Positions 24,106-32,809 of a stretch of DNA of 64,000 nucleotides are shown here, in pieces; position 1 is the first letter of the stretch, and every line of letters begins with the position of its first letter. This DNA is from Mycolicibacter sp. MU0102 (GTDB lineage Bacteria > Actinomycetota > Actinomycetes > Mycobacteriales > Mycobacteriaceae). Made by a program: the position numbers and the translations under genes. The DNA lies in assembly GCF_963378105.1 (NCBI RefSeq), contig NZ_OY726398.1, positions 4,402,001 to 4,466,000 of the forward strand, written 5' to 3'. Under the pieces are notes generated by a model, which had not been told where the DNA came from, made no database searches, and worked only from the letters and a program-made list of their open reading frames with translations.

Positions 24106-27100
24106 GTCGGCCTTGGTTGCCGTTGGCGCCCGTGGGGCCGTTGGTGCCGGGTGACCCGCCGGGGGCGGCGGCACCGCCGGTGCCACCGGAGCCGCCGGTG
24201 CCGCCAGGACCGCCCGGCGCACTAGCGCCGGCGTTGGTGTAGCCGCCGTTGCCGCCGTTGCCGCCCTTGCCGCCTGCAGGCCCGGCACCGCCGTTACCGC
24301 CGGTTCCATCGGTACCGCTGGTGCTGTTGCCGCCGACACCGCCGGCGCCACCGTTACCGCTGTCGCCACCGTTGCCGCCGGTACCGCCGGGCTGGGGTGC
24401 GCCGGCGATGGGGACACCGCTCTTACCGCCGTTGCCGCCCACGCCGCCGAGACCACCGGCGCCGCCGTTGCCGCCCTTGCCACCGTTGCCGGTGTTGGAG
24501 GCGCCGCCGCTACCGCCCTGGCCGCCATTACCGCCATCACCGCCGTTGGTTCCGGTGCCACCCTTACCAAAGGGGCTATCGGCTCCAGCCGTGCCAGCTT
24601 TGCCGGCTCCGCCGGATCCACCGATACCACCGTTGCCACCGTTGCCGCTGTTGGAAGTGCCGCCGACGCCACCGTTGCCGCCATCGCCGGCGGTTCCGTC
24701 AAGGGGTTGGGCGCCGCCAGCACCACCGCCACCACCGGTGCCACCGGTGCCGCTGCCGGAGCTACCACCGGCACCGCCGTCCCCGCCGTCGCCGGAGGTC
24801 CTGCTCTGGTTGCCGATACCGCCGGCGCCACCCTGGCCACCGACACCGCCGTTGCCATCGAGAGCACCGTTGATGCCGGTACCACCGGCACCACCGTTAC
24901 CGCCGTTGCCACCGTCGAGGCCATTGCCAGCCGCGTCGACCCCGCCGACACCACCGACGCCACCGTAACCACCGATGCCGGCCGCGCCATCGGTACCGGT
25001 GTCGGAGGTGCCACCGATACCGCCCTTACCGCCGTTACCGCCGTTACCGCCGACGGTTCCGTCGGTGGTGGCGCTTGCCACCGCACCGGCCTCGCCGGCC
25101 CCACCGGAACCGCCGGCACCACCGAAGCCGCCGTTGCCGCTCCCGGAGGTTCCGCCGTTACCGCCGGCACCACCGTCGCCGGAGGCCTTGCCGTTGGTTC
25201 CAATGCCGCCGTCGCCACCGGCACCACCCGAACCGCCGTTGCCGTCGACACCACCGTTGACGCCGGTGCCACCGGCACCACCGGTACCGCCGTTGCCACC
25301 GCTCAGACCAGCACCGTTGACATCGACGCCGCCGACACCACCGGCACCACCAGCACCACCGAGTCCGGCCGCGCCATCGGTACCGGTGTCGGAGCTGCCA
25401 CCGATACCGCCGGCACCACCGTTACCACCGTTACCGCCGGCGGTTCCGCTGGTGGTCGCGCTGCCAATCGCACCCGCTGCGCCGACACCGCCAGCGCCTC
25501 CGACGCCGCCGGCGCCACCGTTACCGCTGCCGGAGGTACCACCGGTACCACCGGTACCACCCTCGCCGGAGTTTCCGCCGTTAGTTCCGGTACCGCCGGC
25601 ACCGCCGGCACCACCGACACCACCGTTGCCGTCCTTGGCATCGTTGCCCGCCGCCCCGTTGGAGCCACTGGTACTGGCCCCGCCGGCTCCAGCTTGCCCA
25701 GCGCTGCCACCGGCGCCACCGACGCCACCGTTGCCGCCGCGCAAACCGTTGCCGTTGTCGTCGACACCGCCCTTACCGCCGACGCCACCGTTGCCGCCAA
25801 GGCCACCGCCGCCGGCGTTACCGCCGTTACCGCCAGTACCGGAGACCGCGGCACCGCCCTTACCGCCGTCACCGCCTTGGCCGCCATCGATGCCGGCGTA
25901 GCCGTCGCCACCTGCGGCCCGCGGGTGCGGAATACCGGCGGTTCCGGCTTTGGAGGACCCGCCGAGTCCGCCGTTAGCGCCGTTACCACCGTTACCGGTG
26001 CCCGTCGCGGCGCCGCCGGCACCACCATCACCGGCATTGCCGCCACCGGAGCCACTTCCGCCAGAGCCGCCGATACCACCGTTGCCGCCGTTGACGGCGC
26101 CGGCCCCGGTGCCGCCACTACCACCGTTACCGCCGTTGCCGGCGGGCCCGGTCGGGAAGACGTTCAGAGTGCCGCCAGTCGTGTTGGCACCAGACCCACC
26201 GATACCACCGTTGCCGGCGCGGCTGAGGCCGAAGGGATTGGCGGGATTGGTCGCGCCGGCGCTGTTACCGCCAACTCCGCCGTTACCGCCGCTACCACCT
26301 TGCAGCTGCGCGATACCACCGTTACCGCCGTTACCGCCGTTACCTCCGATTGCAGTGCCGTCACCGCCGCTGCCTCCATCGCCGGCCTGACCACCGGAGC
26401 CGCCGCCGTTCGCTAGGCCGGCCGCTGCGCTACCGCCATTACCGCCATTACCGCCATTACCGCCGGCGCTGATCACGCCGTTCCCGGTCGCGCCATCGGC
26501 ACCGTCACCGGCATCACCGCCGTGACCGGCGCCGCCGTTGGACCCGGCCGCACCGCCGGTCCCACCGTTACCGCCGTTGCCGCCCTTGCTGAAGACGGTT
26601 CCGTCGCCGGACTTCCAACCCGTGCTGGCGGCACCGTCGGCGCCGTGGCCACCGTCGCCGCCGACACTCGTGGTGCCGCCGCCGCCACTACCGCCGTTAC
26701 CACCGGTGCCGCCGTTGCCGCCGATGTAGGTGCCGGTGCCGGCCGCTCCACCGTCGCCACCGTCTCCACCGATGCCGTTGCGGGGGGCTTGGGTGACGGG
26801 CGGGATGTAACCGCCGGCGCCGCCGGCGCCGCCGGCGCCGCCGCTGCCGCCGGTGGTTTGCACGGTTTCGTCGTCAGTGGCCGCATTACCGCCGGCGCCA
26901 CCGTTGCCACCATGGCCCCCCTGTCCTCCTTCCCCGAGGGTGGCGGCGCCCCCGGTGCCACCGGCGCCGCCGTTGCCACCGTGGAGCGAACCGAAGCCGC
27001 CCGCGCCGCCGGCACTGCCGTCTCCACCGACGCCGTCAGCCTGCCCAGCACCGCCGTTACCCCCGGCTCCGCCGATTCCGCCGGTAATCCCGGCGCCGCC

Positions 27101-28246
27101 GTTACCGGCCGCACCGCCGTCAGCGCCAATGGTCCCGGCTCCACCGGCTCCACCGCGGCCTCCAGCGCCGCCGTTGCCAAGGTAGTCACCGTTTGAGTCC
27201 TTGTAGGCGTCGCCGCCATCGGATCCGGCGCCGCCCTCTGTGGCGTCCCCAGCCTGGCCGGCGTGCCCGTACGAGCCGTTGTATTTCTCGCCGGCAACAC
27301 CGCCCGCGCCGCTGTTGCCGCCCGCACCGCCGGCCGCGCCATTCAGGTGAGCCGCAATGCCGTCGTCGATCCCGTTTGCGGCGGTCCCAGCGTCACCGGC
27401 GACGCCACCGGCACCGCCATTGCCGCCGTTACCGAACAGGTAACCGCTGCGCCCACCGGCGCCACCGGCACCGCCGTTGCCGCCATTGCCGCCGATTCCC
27501 GTGCCGCCGTCGGCGTAGCTGCCGTTAGCGCCCGCCGTGCCATTGCCGCCAGCGCCGCCGTTGCCGCCGGTGCCAAAGAACCAGCCCACCGCGTCGCCAC
27601 CGCTGCCGCCGGCACCGCCACTGCCGCTCACGCCGACACCCAGCCCGCCGGCCCCGCCGTCACCACCGATACCCATGAAGGACCCGCCGAAACCGCCGTT
27701 GCCACCGGCACCGGTCTCGAAGCCGTCGCCACCGACACCGCCGTTTCCGAACCAGCCCGCCGCACCACCGGTGCCGCCGGCCAGCGACGCATCGTCGCTG
27801 TCCCAGCCGGCGCCGCCGTCTCCGAACCACAGTCCGCCGTCACCACCGTTGGGGTCGAGCGCGGTTCCGTCGGCACCATCACCGATCAAGAACAGACCCG
27901 AAGAGTCGTTGATCCAGCCGTTGACCAGCTCACCGAGATCGCTGTTGATCCAGGCCTCCACCCCGAAATGGATGGGCTCATAGATCCAGCTCTGGAGGAT
28001 GCCGCTCAGACTGAAGTCCCACGCCGCCGCGCTCGAATCGGCGGACAGCGACGAGGTTGGGTCAAACCAGTCCCACGAGAAGTCCAGTCCGTCGGCTTGC
28101 GCCGAGGGGGCTGCCGCTAGGGGCGCCATCCCGAACGCCAAGAACGCGGTGGCAGCACCACCGGCACCGATCACCCGCCTGCGGCGTGCCTGGCCGGCGG
28201 CCTCCTGCTGACCGCAGCGCCGGCTGCTGCTGTGACGACGACTCAT
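24098..28246 (-). CDS. Secreted PGRS-repeat protein 1 (PE-less), 1382 aa
   Basis: The protein opens with a basic N-terminus (RRRR at 21-24) and hydrophobic segment GAGGAATAFLAFGMAPLAAA, with a likely signal-peptidase cut after AQA (residue 51). Next is a non-repetitive region of about 80 residues ending YEPIHFGVEAWINSDLGELVNGWINDSSGLFLIGDGADG in outline, then about 1230 residues of GGxGGx/GNGGAGG repeats of PGRS type. The LIGxGADG...GGLWFGDGG junction resembles the linker before PGRS in PE_PGRS proteins, but no PE domain is present. ATG at 28246 has AAAGGTG 8 nt upstream. It lies 60 bp downstream of LRPY gene 1 and is probably co-transcribed. Function is unknown. Confidence 0.85.
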   Translation of the reverse strand: MSRRHSSSRRCGQQEAAGQARRRRVIGAGGAATAFLAFGMAPLAAAPSAQADGLDFSWDWFDPTSSLSADSSAAAWDFSLSGILQSWIYEPIHFGVEAWINSDLGELVNGWINDSSGLFLIGDGADGTALDPNGGDGGLWFGDGGAGWDSDDASLAGGTGGAAGWFGNGGVGGDGFETGAGGNGGFGGSFMGIGGDGGAGGLGVGVSGSGGAGGSGGDAVGWFFGTGGNGGAGGNGTAGANGSYADGGTGIGGNGGNGGAGGAGGRSGYLFGNGGNGGAGGVAGDAGTAANGIDDGIAAHLNGAAGGAGGNSGAGGVAGEKYNGSYGHAGQAGDATEGGAGSDGGDAYKDSNGDYLGNGGAGGRGGAGGAGTIGADGGAAGNGGAGITGGIGGAGGNGGAGQADGVGGDGSAGGAGGFGSLHGGNGGAGGTGGAATLGEGGQGGHGGNGGAGGNAATDDETVQTTGGSGGAGGAGGAGGYIPPVTQAPRNGIGGDGGDGGAAGTGTYIGGNGGTGGNGGSGGGGTTSVGGDGGHGADGAASTGWKSGDGTVFSKGGNGGNGGTGGAAGSNGGAGHGGDAGDGADGATGNGVISAGGNGGNGGNGGSAAAGLANGGGSGGQAGDGGSGGDGTAIGGNGGNGGNGGIAQLQGGSGGNGGVGGNSAGATNPANPFGLSRAGNGGIGGSGANTTGGTLNVFPTGPAGNGGNGGSGGTGAGAVNGGNGGIGGSGGSGSGGGNAGDGGAGGAATGTGNGGNGANGGLGGSSKAGTAGIPHPRAAGGDGYAGIDGGQGGDGGKGGAAVSGTGGNGGNAGGGGLGGNGGVGGKGGVDDNGNGLRGGNGGVGGAGGSAGQAGAGGASTSGSNGAAGNDAKDGNGGVGGAGGAGGTGTNGGNSGEGGTGGTGGTSGSGNGGAGGVGGAGGVGAAGAIGSATTSGTAGGNGGNGGAGGIGGSSDTGTDGAAGLGGAGGAGGVGGVDVNGAGLSGGNGGTGGAGGTGVNGGVDGNGGSGGAGGDGGIGTNGKASGDGGAGGNGGTSGSGNGGFGGAGGSGGAGEAGAVASATTDGTVGGNGGNGGKGGIGGTSDTGTDGAAGIGGYGGVGGVGGVDAAGNGLDGGNGGNGGAGGTGINGALDGNGGVGGQGGAGGIGNQSRTSGDGGDGGAGGSSGSGTGGTGGGGGAGGAQPLDGTAGDGGNGGVGGTSNSGNGGNGGIGGSGGAGKAGTAGADSPFGKGGTGTNGGDGGNGGQGGSGGASNTGNGGKGGNGGAGGLGGVGGNGGKSGVPIAGAPQPGGTGGNGGDSGNGGAGGVGGNSTSGTDGTGGNGGAGPAGGKGGNGGNGGYTNAGASAPGGPGGTGGSGGTGGAAAPGGSPGTNGPTGANGNQGRPG

Positions 28247-28306
28247 TTACGAACACCTTTCATCAGATGTAAAACTCTGGGGTAGTTGAGGTTTGGGATA
28301 GGTAGG

Positions 28307-29431
28307 TCAGCCGAAGATGCCGTCGAAGAAGTCCTGGAACCCACTGAAGACGTTGGTGGCTTCGGCGGCGAAGTCATCGGGGATCTGCGGCAGATCGACT
28401 CCGAGCGCGGGCTGGGTCACGACGACTGTGCCCGAACCGTCCCAGCCCGAGCCCAGCAACGCGCTGATGACCTGCCCCCACATCTCGAAGGCCGCGATCG
28501 GGCCGATCGCTTGGCCGTCAGCGGCGATTTGCCCCAGCGACGGAACACCGACCAATTGCAAACCGAGGGAGTTCAAGATGGAGCCGCCGACAACCGGAAC
28601 CGAGGCGTCGACCTCGCCATTGGCGCCCATCGCCTGGTAGGTGGTGAGCGCCACCGAACCGGTGCTGAGCAGACCACCAAAGGCAAATTCCAAGTGGTCG
28701 AGACTCATGCCGTCCGGGAGGAATCCGGCGTCGTTGATCGAGGGCAGCACGAAATCAAGGTTGAGGGTGGCACCGTTGAAGAAGCCGCCAACGGTATTGG
28801 CGATGATGTCACTGAAGCTGTCACCGTCGGTGATGCTATTCAGCAGGGCCACCCAGGGGCTGATGCCCGGACCCAGCAGGCCCATGATGATGCCGGACAG
28901 CGGCGAGACCATGAACTGCAGGATCGAATTGACCATGTCCACGTCGGTGCCGGCCGGCAGGTATCCCGGAACCTGGGCGAGGATCACGGCGTGACCCGAG
29001 GTGATCGATCCGTCGATCGTGTGGTGGGTCACCGTGTTCTTCGTATCGGTCAAGACGTCCAGCGGCAGCGTGTAGCCGTCGCGCACCGCGACCAGGTTTT
29101 CCTGGATCTGCGTGTTGATGTCAGCAAGGGTGCTGCTGCTCGGGTCGTTGAGGAAATGGTTGAGGTAGCCCACCGCGTTGGCGTACAGCTGCTGCAGCGC
29201 CACACCGGGGGCCAGCATGTAGTTGTCCTTCAGGACCGAGAAGTTGGCATTGGCGGTGTTGATCACGCCTTCCCAGGTGTCGAGAAAGCCAGGCAGGCCG
29301 GTGAGCGCGACGTCAACGACCGAGGCAACCGCAGGTGCAGGCGCCGGCGCCACCACCGGCGTGGCCGCGATCAGGCCGGTCCCGGCGAGGACGACACCGG
29401 CCGTTGCGTAGGGGCGAAGAATGGCGTGCAA
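28307..29431 (-). CDS. LRPY-type secreted/envelope protein 1 (porin GjpA-like?), 374 aa
   Basis: The N-terminus reads (M)HAILRPYATAGVVLAGTGLIA, a short start followed by a hydrophobic segment and an Ala/Pro/Val-rich stretch, consistent with export. The rest is a neutral, hydrophobic-patterned protein with Gly/Asn/Leu-rich amphipathic segments and PLSGIIMGLLGPGISPWVALLNSITDGDSF. From recall, mycobacterial proteins with this LRPYxTAGxALxGAS start are often auto-annotated 'outer membrane porin GjpA'; I cannot verify that. The start is TTG at 29431 with AAGGAG 5 nt upstream; the homologue at 36421 also starts TTG-CAC-GCC. It precedes PGRS gene 1 by 60 bp. Confidence 0.7.
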   Translation of the reverse strand: MHAILRPYATAGVVLAGTGLIAATPVVAPAPAPAVASVVDVALTGLPGFLDTWEGVINTANANFSVLKDNYMLAPGVALQQLYANAVGYLNHFLNDPSSSTLADINTQIQENLVAVRDGYTLPLDVLTDTKNTVTHHTIDGSITSGHAVILAQVPGYLPAGTDVDMVNSILQFMVSPLSGIIMGLLGPGISPWVALLNSITDGDSFSDIIANTVGGFFNGATLNLDFVLPSINDAGFLPDGMSLDHLEFAFGGLLSTGSVALTTYQAMGANGEVDASVPVVGGSILNSLGLQLVGVPSLGQIAADGQAIGPIAAFEMWGQVISALLGSGWDGSGTVVVTQPALGVDLPQIPDDFAAEATNVFSGFQDFFDGIFG

Positions 29432-29974
29432 GGGAGCTCCTTCAGGTCATGTGACTCAGCACACGGAACGTAACTGAGGGAGACCTGAAAATCAGCAGTC
29501 AGGAGAGGCCTGACCGCAAAGGCGCTCACCCCGCACTGCTTCGGCTATCTAGCCGGTCGACGAAACCCCAGGTGCAGGCATTAACATATGTTCACAGCAA
29601 ACGTCCGAGTACGACAGAATCGTTCAACTGGAAATTACCGACCAGTAAGAACTGAAACACGTTCATCCGTGCCTATTTCGCACCTCGTCGGCGCGTAATA
29701 GCTGCTGACCTGGGCGGGGGTGACTCGGCGACAAAGTTCAGGGTGTCGCTGTAGAAACGTGTATCAACACATTTCGCGGCAGCACGGACGTCTATTAGGT
29801 GAACTTTAGCTAACATTGGATTGACGCATGTCGGTGCAGGTAGCGAGCCCGTATCCTGCGTGTGCAGGCAGACGCGGGAACCTCGGATCCCCGTCCGAGG
29901 GTCACATTCCCTGAGAATCTTTTCGAGCAGCCTTCGGGCACTTCAGCCAGCGAGCGGGGCAGGTCCGGCTGCGC
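29432..29974. promoter_or_regulatory. 543-bp control region upstream of LRPY gene 1
   Basis: No supported gene lies here. The region is AT-richer than its surroundings. At 29466-29478 the plus strand reads GAACGTAACTGAG (minus: CTCAGTTACGTTC, containing TACGTT as a possible -10), 35 nt above the TTG start; an almost identical 13-mer occurs upstream of LRPY gene 2. The short frames seen here are not convincing. Confidence 0.45.
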
Positions 29975-30460
29975 TCAGTACCGCTCGGGAAGACCGGTCC
30001 GACGGCAGACGTCACCGAGGGCGATCGCCTGCTGACGCGAAAGCTGATCGAGGTAGTACGCACGAATTCCGCGCGCGTAGGTCACCACCGCAGGTGCGAA
30101 CCGCTTCCGGCCTTCGGCGGTGATGTGGGCAAGCACTGCTCGGCGGTCGCCTGGAAGCGGACGCCTACCGACCAGCGACTGAGCCTCCAGGCGGTCGATC
30201 AGCGACGTCACCCGACTGGGCGCCAGCGCAAAAGCCTTGGCCAAGTCCCTCATTCGGGCCGAACCGGTCTCTGAACTGGCCAGCCGGTCCAGTACCAGGA
30301 CCTCGAACAGGGTTAATCCGTGGGCATGGACCAGGCTGTCGTTCAACGCGGCAAGCAGGCGTTCGGAGGTGTCCACGAATTGGTGCACGCAGGTGCTTTC
30401 CGCGGCGTCGAGCACCGGCAATTCCCACACTGGCCACTCAAGAGCCCGCAGGTGCCCCAT
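29975..30460 (-). CDS. MarR-type regulator A of module 1
   Basis: This 161-residue winged-helix regulator has LTLFEVLVLDRLASSETGSARMRDLAKAFALAPSRVTSLIDRLEAQSLVGRRPLPGDRRAVLAHITAEGRK in outline, the classical MarR helix-turn-helix and DxR wing (GDRRAVLAHIT). The C-terminal YYLDQLSRQQAIALGDVCRRTG is the dimerisation helix. ATG at 30460 is preferred: TACCAT ends eight nucleotides upstream (leaderless) and it places the LPxLD motif at the same distance from the start as in its paralogues. It is the nearest regulator to LRPY gene 1. It matches the C-terminal half of the fused regulator at 36.9 kb. Confidence 0.8.
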   Translation of the reverse strand: MGHLRALEWPVWELPVLDAAESTCVHQFVDTSERLLAALNDSLVHAHGLTLFEVLVLDRLASSETGSARMRDLAKAFALAPSRVTSLIDRLEAQSLVGRRPLPGDRRAVLAHITAEGRKRFAPAVVTYARGIRAYYLDQLSRQQAIALGDVCRRTGLPERY

Positions 30461-30545
30461 GCCGGGCGATGGTATCCATGCGACGCGGCAACTGGTGCTG
30501 TATTGGGCAACTTGGTGCCGACAGACTGGGCGAGAGACTAGTGAA

Positions 30546-31058
30546 TCAGTCCAGCGTCGACTTTCTCGGAAGGTCAGCGTCTTCCAATGACGCACTTATC
30601 TGATGGCAGCTGGCACCCAGGGCGAGCATCTGCTGACGAGACATCTGGTTCACATAGAGCCGGCGGATCTGTTCGGCGTAGGTTTTGCGGGCCTCCCCCA
30701 ACCTCATTCGGCCGTCGGGGGTGATCTCGGCCCGCACTCCCCGCCCGTCACCAGGGATGGGGATCCGACGGACCAGGCCGCGGCTTTCCAGCCGCCGAGT
30801 CAGCCAGGTGACTCGACTGCGAAGCAGCATCAGCGCGGCGGCCAGTTCGCTCATTCGGACAGAACCGGTCTCGGACCTGGCGAGCAGATCCAGCAGGCGA
30901 AGCTCGGACAGGTCGAGACGATGCCGGCCCATCAGGCTTCGGTTCAGCGCGGCCAGCAGACCCGTCGACGACTCGACGAACACTTGCCAGGAATTCTGTT
31001 CGATTTCTTCGAGCCCCGGCAGCCGCATCGCCGGCGCCTGAGCCCCTGTGTCCTCCAC
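30546..31058 (-). CDS. MarR-type regulator B of module 1
   Basis: This 170-residue MarR paralogue has LDLSELRLLDLLARSETGSVRMSELAAALMLLRSRVTWLTRRLESRGLVRRIPIPGDGRGVRAEITPDGR in outline. The usual wing motif DRR is replaced by GDGRGVRAEIT. GTG at 31058 is chosen because TACCGT ends eight nucleotides upstream and because it puts LPGLEEIEQNSWQ at residue 13, as in regulator C (LPGLDIAEQKSWQ). A downstream ATG at 31028 is the alternative. Its stop is 85 bp before regulator A, which has its own promoter. Confidence 0.78.
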   Translation of the reverse strand: MEDTGAQAPAMRLPGLEEIEQNSWQVFVESSTGLLAALNRSLMGRHRLDLSELRLLDLLARSETGSVRMSELAAALMLLRSRVTWLTRRLESRGLVRRIPIPGDGRGVRAEITPDGRMRLGEARKTYAEQIRRLYVNQMSRQQMLALGASCHQISASLEDADLPRKSTLD

Positions 31059-31477
31059 GGCGGGCGACGGTACCGAAACCCTTCCCGCATTGACTACGGA
31101 AATCGGCGTGGTTTGCCACCTTCGGCGTACATCCGCAAGACGCTTCGAGAGCCCGCAACGTCCCGCGTCGCCACATCCAGCCTCTTCACCGGCGGTTTCG
31201 GAGCAACTCCAGCAAATATGCAAACGGAGCCGATTGATTCAACCGGCAATTAACTCGCGGGTAACAATCAGAACGTGTTCTAGCGGTGGTTTGACGTAGC
31301 CACGGCAGCTACACGACCAAGGTAACTGCTGGACACGCGCTATGCCCCGAAATCGACAAGCATTGGCTGAGAACTTTGGCGCTGAACAGCAGTAATACGT
31401 GCATCAGCAACCCCACAGCGAGCGGGAGTTCGGCCACGAGCAAACGCCCTATCGAGGCGAAATCAGACGGGTGCGGA
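31059..31477. other. 419-bp gap between MarR regulators B and C
   Basis: No supported gene is seen. The 31059-31080 end holds the TACCGT element of regulator B. The remainder is moderately AT-rich and has no repeats or hairpins that I could support. Confidence 0.4.
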
Positions 31478-32023
31478 TCAGAGCGGCGGCCTGTCCGCGG
31501 GCCCGCCCTGGGCCGGCCGGGACACGTAGAGCGTTGCGTCGGCCTGCCTCAACCCGGAATTGATCCGTCGGCAATTCTCCTCGAGGGTGGCGAGCTGGCG
31601 CCGCGACAGGGTGCCGATGAGATGGGTCTTAACCCCTTTGGCGTAGTTGAGACTGGCATGTCCTGCCACCTGACGGCCGTCGTCGCTGATCCGAGCGACC
31701 ACCCCACGTCGGTCATCAGAATTCTGTTCGCGCTGAACCAAACCCCGCTCTTCGAGCCGATGAATTCGCTTGGTCATGTGGTGCGGGTTCGCCCCCAGCG
31801 CGTCGGCCAGGTCGCCCATCCGTGCCGCACCGTCGTCGGACTTGTCCAGGATGTCGAGCACCCGCAAGTCGATGACAGAGAGATGGTGCGCTTCGGTCAG
31901 CCAACGATCCATCGTGGTGTGAAAGCGCAGCGCGGCGTGTAGGAAGTTCTGCCACGACTTCTGTTCAGCGATGTCCAATCCGGGAAGATCACTGGGGGTA
32001 CGTCGACGAGACGGACGTTGCAT
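31478..32023 (-). CDS. MarR-type regulator C of module 1
   Basis: This 181-residue MarR protein has N-terminal QRPSRRRTPSDLPGLDIAEQKSWQNFLHAALRF (outline), DNA-binding region LSVIDLRVLDILDKSDDGAARMGDLADALGANPHHMTKRIHRLEERGLV, wing DDRRGVVARI, and C-terminal LIGTLSRRQLATLEENCRRIN. It is the counterpart of the N-terminal half of the fused regulator at 36877-37878. TACCAT ends six nucleotides before the ATG, so it is leaderless; the same upstream string (CATGACG) occurs before the fused gene. Confidence 0.82.
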   Translation of the reverse strand: MQRPSRRRTPSDLPGLDIAEQKSWQNFLHAALRFHTTMDRWLTEAHHLSVIDLRVLDILDKSDDGAARMGDLADALGANPHHMTKRIHRLEERGLVQREQNSDDRRGVVARISDDGRQVAGHASLNYAKGVKTHLIGTLSRRQLATLEENCRRINSGLRQADATLYVSRPAQGGPADRPPL

Positions 32024-32619
32024 GCCGTCATGGTAGCCAGGCTTTGTCCCAGTGCACCAACATCATTCCGATCACTAGTTGATTCACCAGTCGATGTAGG
32101 TCGACCTCAGGCCCAGCAGGCGATCGTCAGAATTGAATCCAAAGTGATTGAAACGTTGTCATTTATCCAAGTCATGGGCGCGTTGAGCGCGACTTGGGTG
32201 TGGATGTCCACTCGGGTTCAACGGTTTTCTGCGCCCTACACGTACTCCAGCAGCGATGAGATGTTTCCATATTAGATACATAATGAGGCCGGTGAACCGG
32301 GGACTGCAGACGGTTGTGGCTACCGCGCGGTATAGCCTCATGCTGCGCAATTGGGCAAACTCTCCGCGCATCGCGCCAGACTGCGGCCGAAACCGGTTCT
32401 CCGCGAGTGGTTGCCACACCAGGAGGAAAGAAACTGTTCAACCGGTTGATTGGGAGTAGCACCGCACGCTAGTACGAATCCCTAACCGGCACTTGAAACT
32501 CAGATGCGGCCGTCGGAGGTATCAGTCCAGTCAACGACACACTGGTCTTTCGGTGGGGCGATTCCTCGGCGGGCGTGGCAAGCGCGAGCGGTACGAACGG
32601 CATCGTCGCCGGGCTGGAA
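32024..32619. other. 596-bp gap between regulator C and tRNA-Ser(TGA)
   Basis: Apart from the TACCAT promoter of regulator C at 32030-32035, I see no supported feature. The region is noticeably AT-richer than the flanks and lies at the 3' end of a tRNA gene, a place where mobile DNA often integrates, but no integrase, direct repeat of the tRNA end or IS remnant was found. Short frames on both strands lack ribosome-binding sites. Confidence 0.4.
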
Positions 32620-32709
32620 TGGCGGTGGCGGAGGGATTTGAACCCCCGGACGGTTTTAGCCGTCTCTCGCTTTCAAGGCGAGTGCATTAGGCCGCTCTGC
32701 CACGCCACC
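32620..32709 (-). tRNA. tRNA-Ser (anticodon TGA)
   Basis: This 90-nt class II tRNA on the minus strand has acceptor GGTGGCG pairing CGCCACC, discriminator G and encoded CCA, anticodon loop CTTGAAA (TGA, reading UCA-type codons), variable arm GACGG...CCGTC and T-arm GGTTCAAATCC. Acceptor and T arms match tRNA-Ser(CGA) at 2.5 kb. Confidence 0.95.
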
Positions 32710-32746
32710 GCGGGAAATCGTACCTTGGCCGGATCGGCGCGCCCGG

Positions 32747-32798
32747 GCAGTCGCAGACTCGCACGCGCACGGCGCCTTTAGTGCGAGTCTGCGACTGC
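32747..32798. terminator. 18-bp perfect inverted repeat between PGRS gene 2 and tRNA-Ser(TGA)
   Basis: GCAGTCGCAGACTCGCAC at 32747-32764 is exactly complementary to 32781-32798, with a 16-nt loop. It begins 12 bp beyond the PGRS gene 2 stop codon (minus strand). There is no U-tract; probably a strong intrinsic hairpin terminator preventing read-through into the tRNA gene. Confidence 0.6.
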
Positions 32799-32809
32799 TC
32801 ATCACCGGG

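Noticed and set aside
24249..27528. Pro-Pro-rich and Arg-His-rich frames opposite PGRS gene 1 (and equivalents opposite genes 2-4)
   Set aside because: PPLPPxPP and RRHRRHR strings are what antisense reading of GGC-GGx repeats must give; they are not independent genes.
29821..30123. 100-codon plus-strand ORF upstream of module 1
   Set aside because: It has no ribosome-binding site, overlaps regulator A antisense, and its product is compositionally like a shadow frame.
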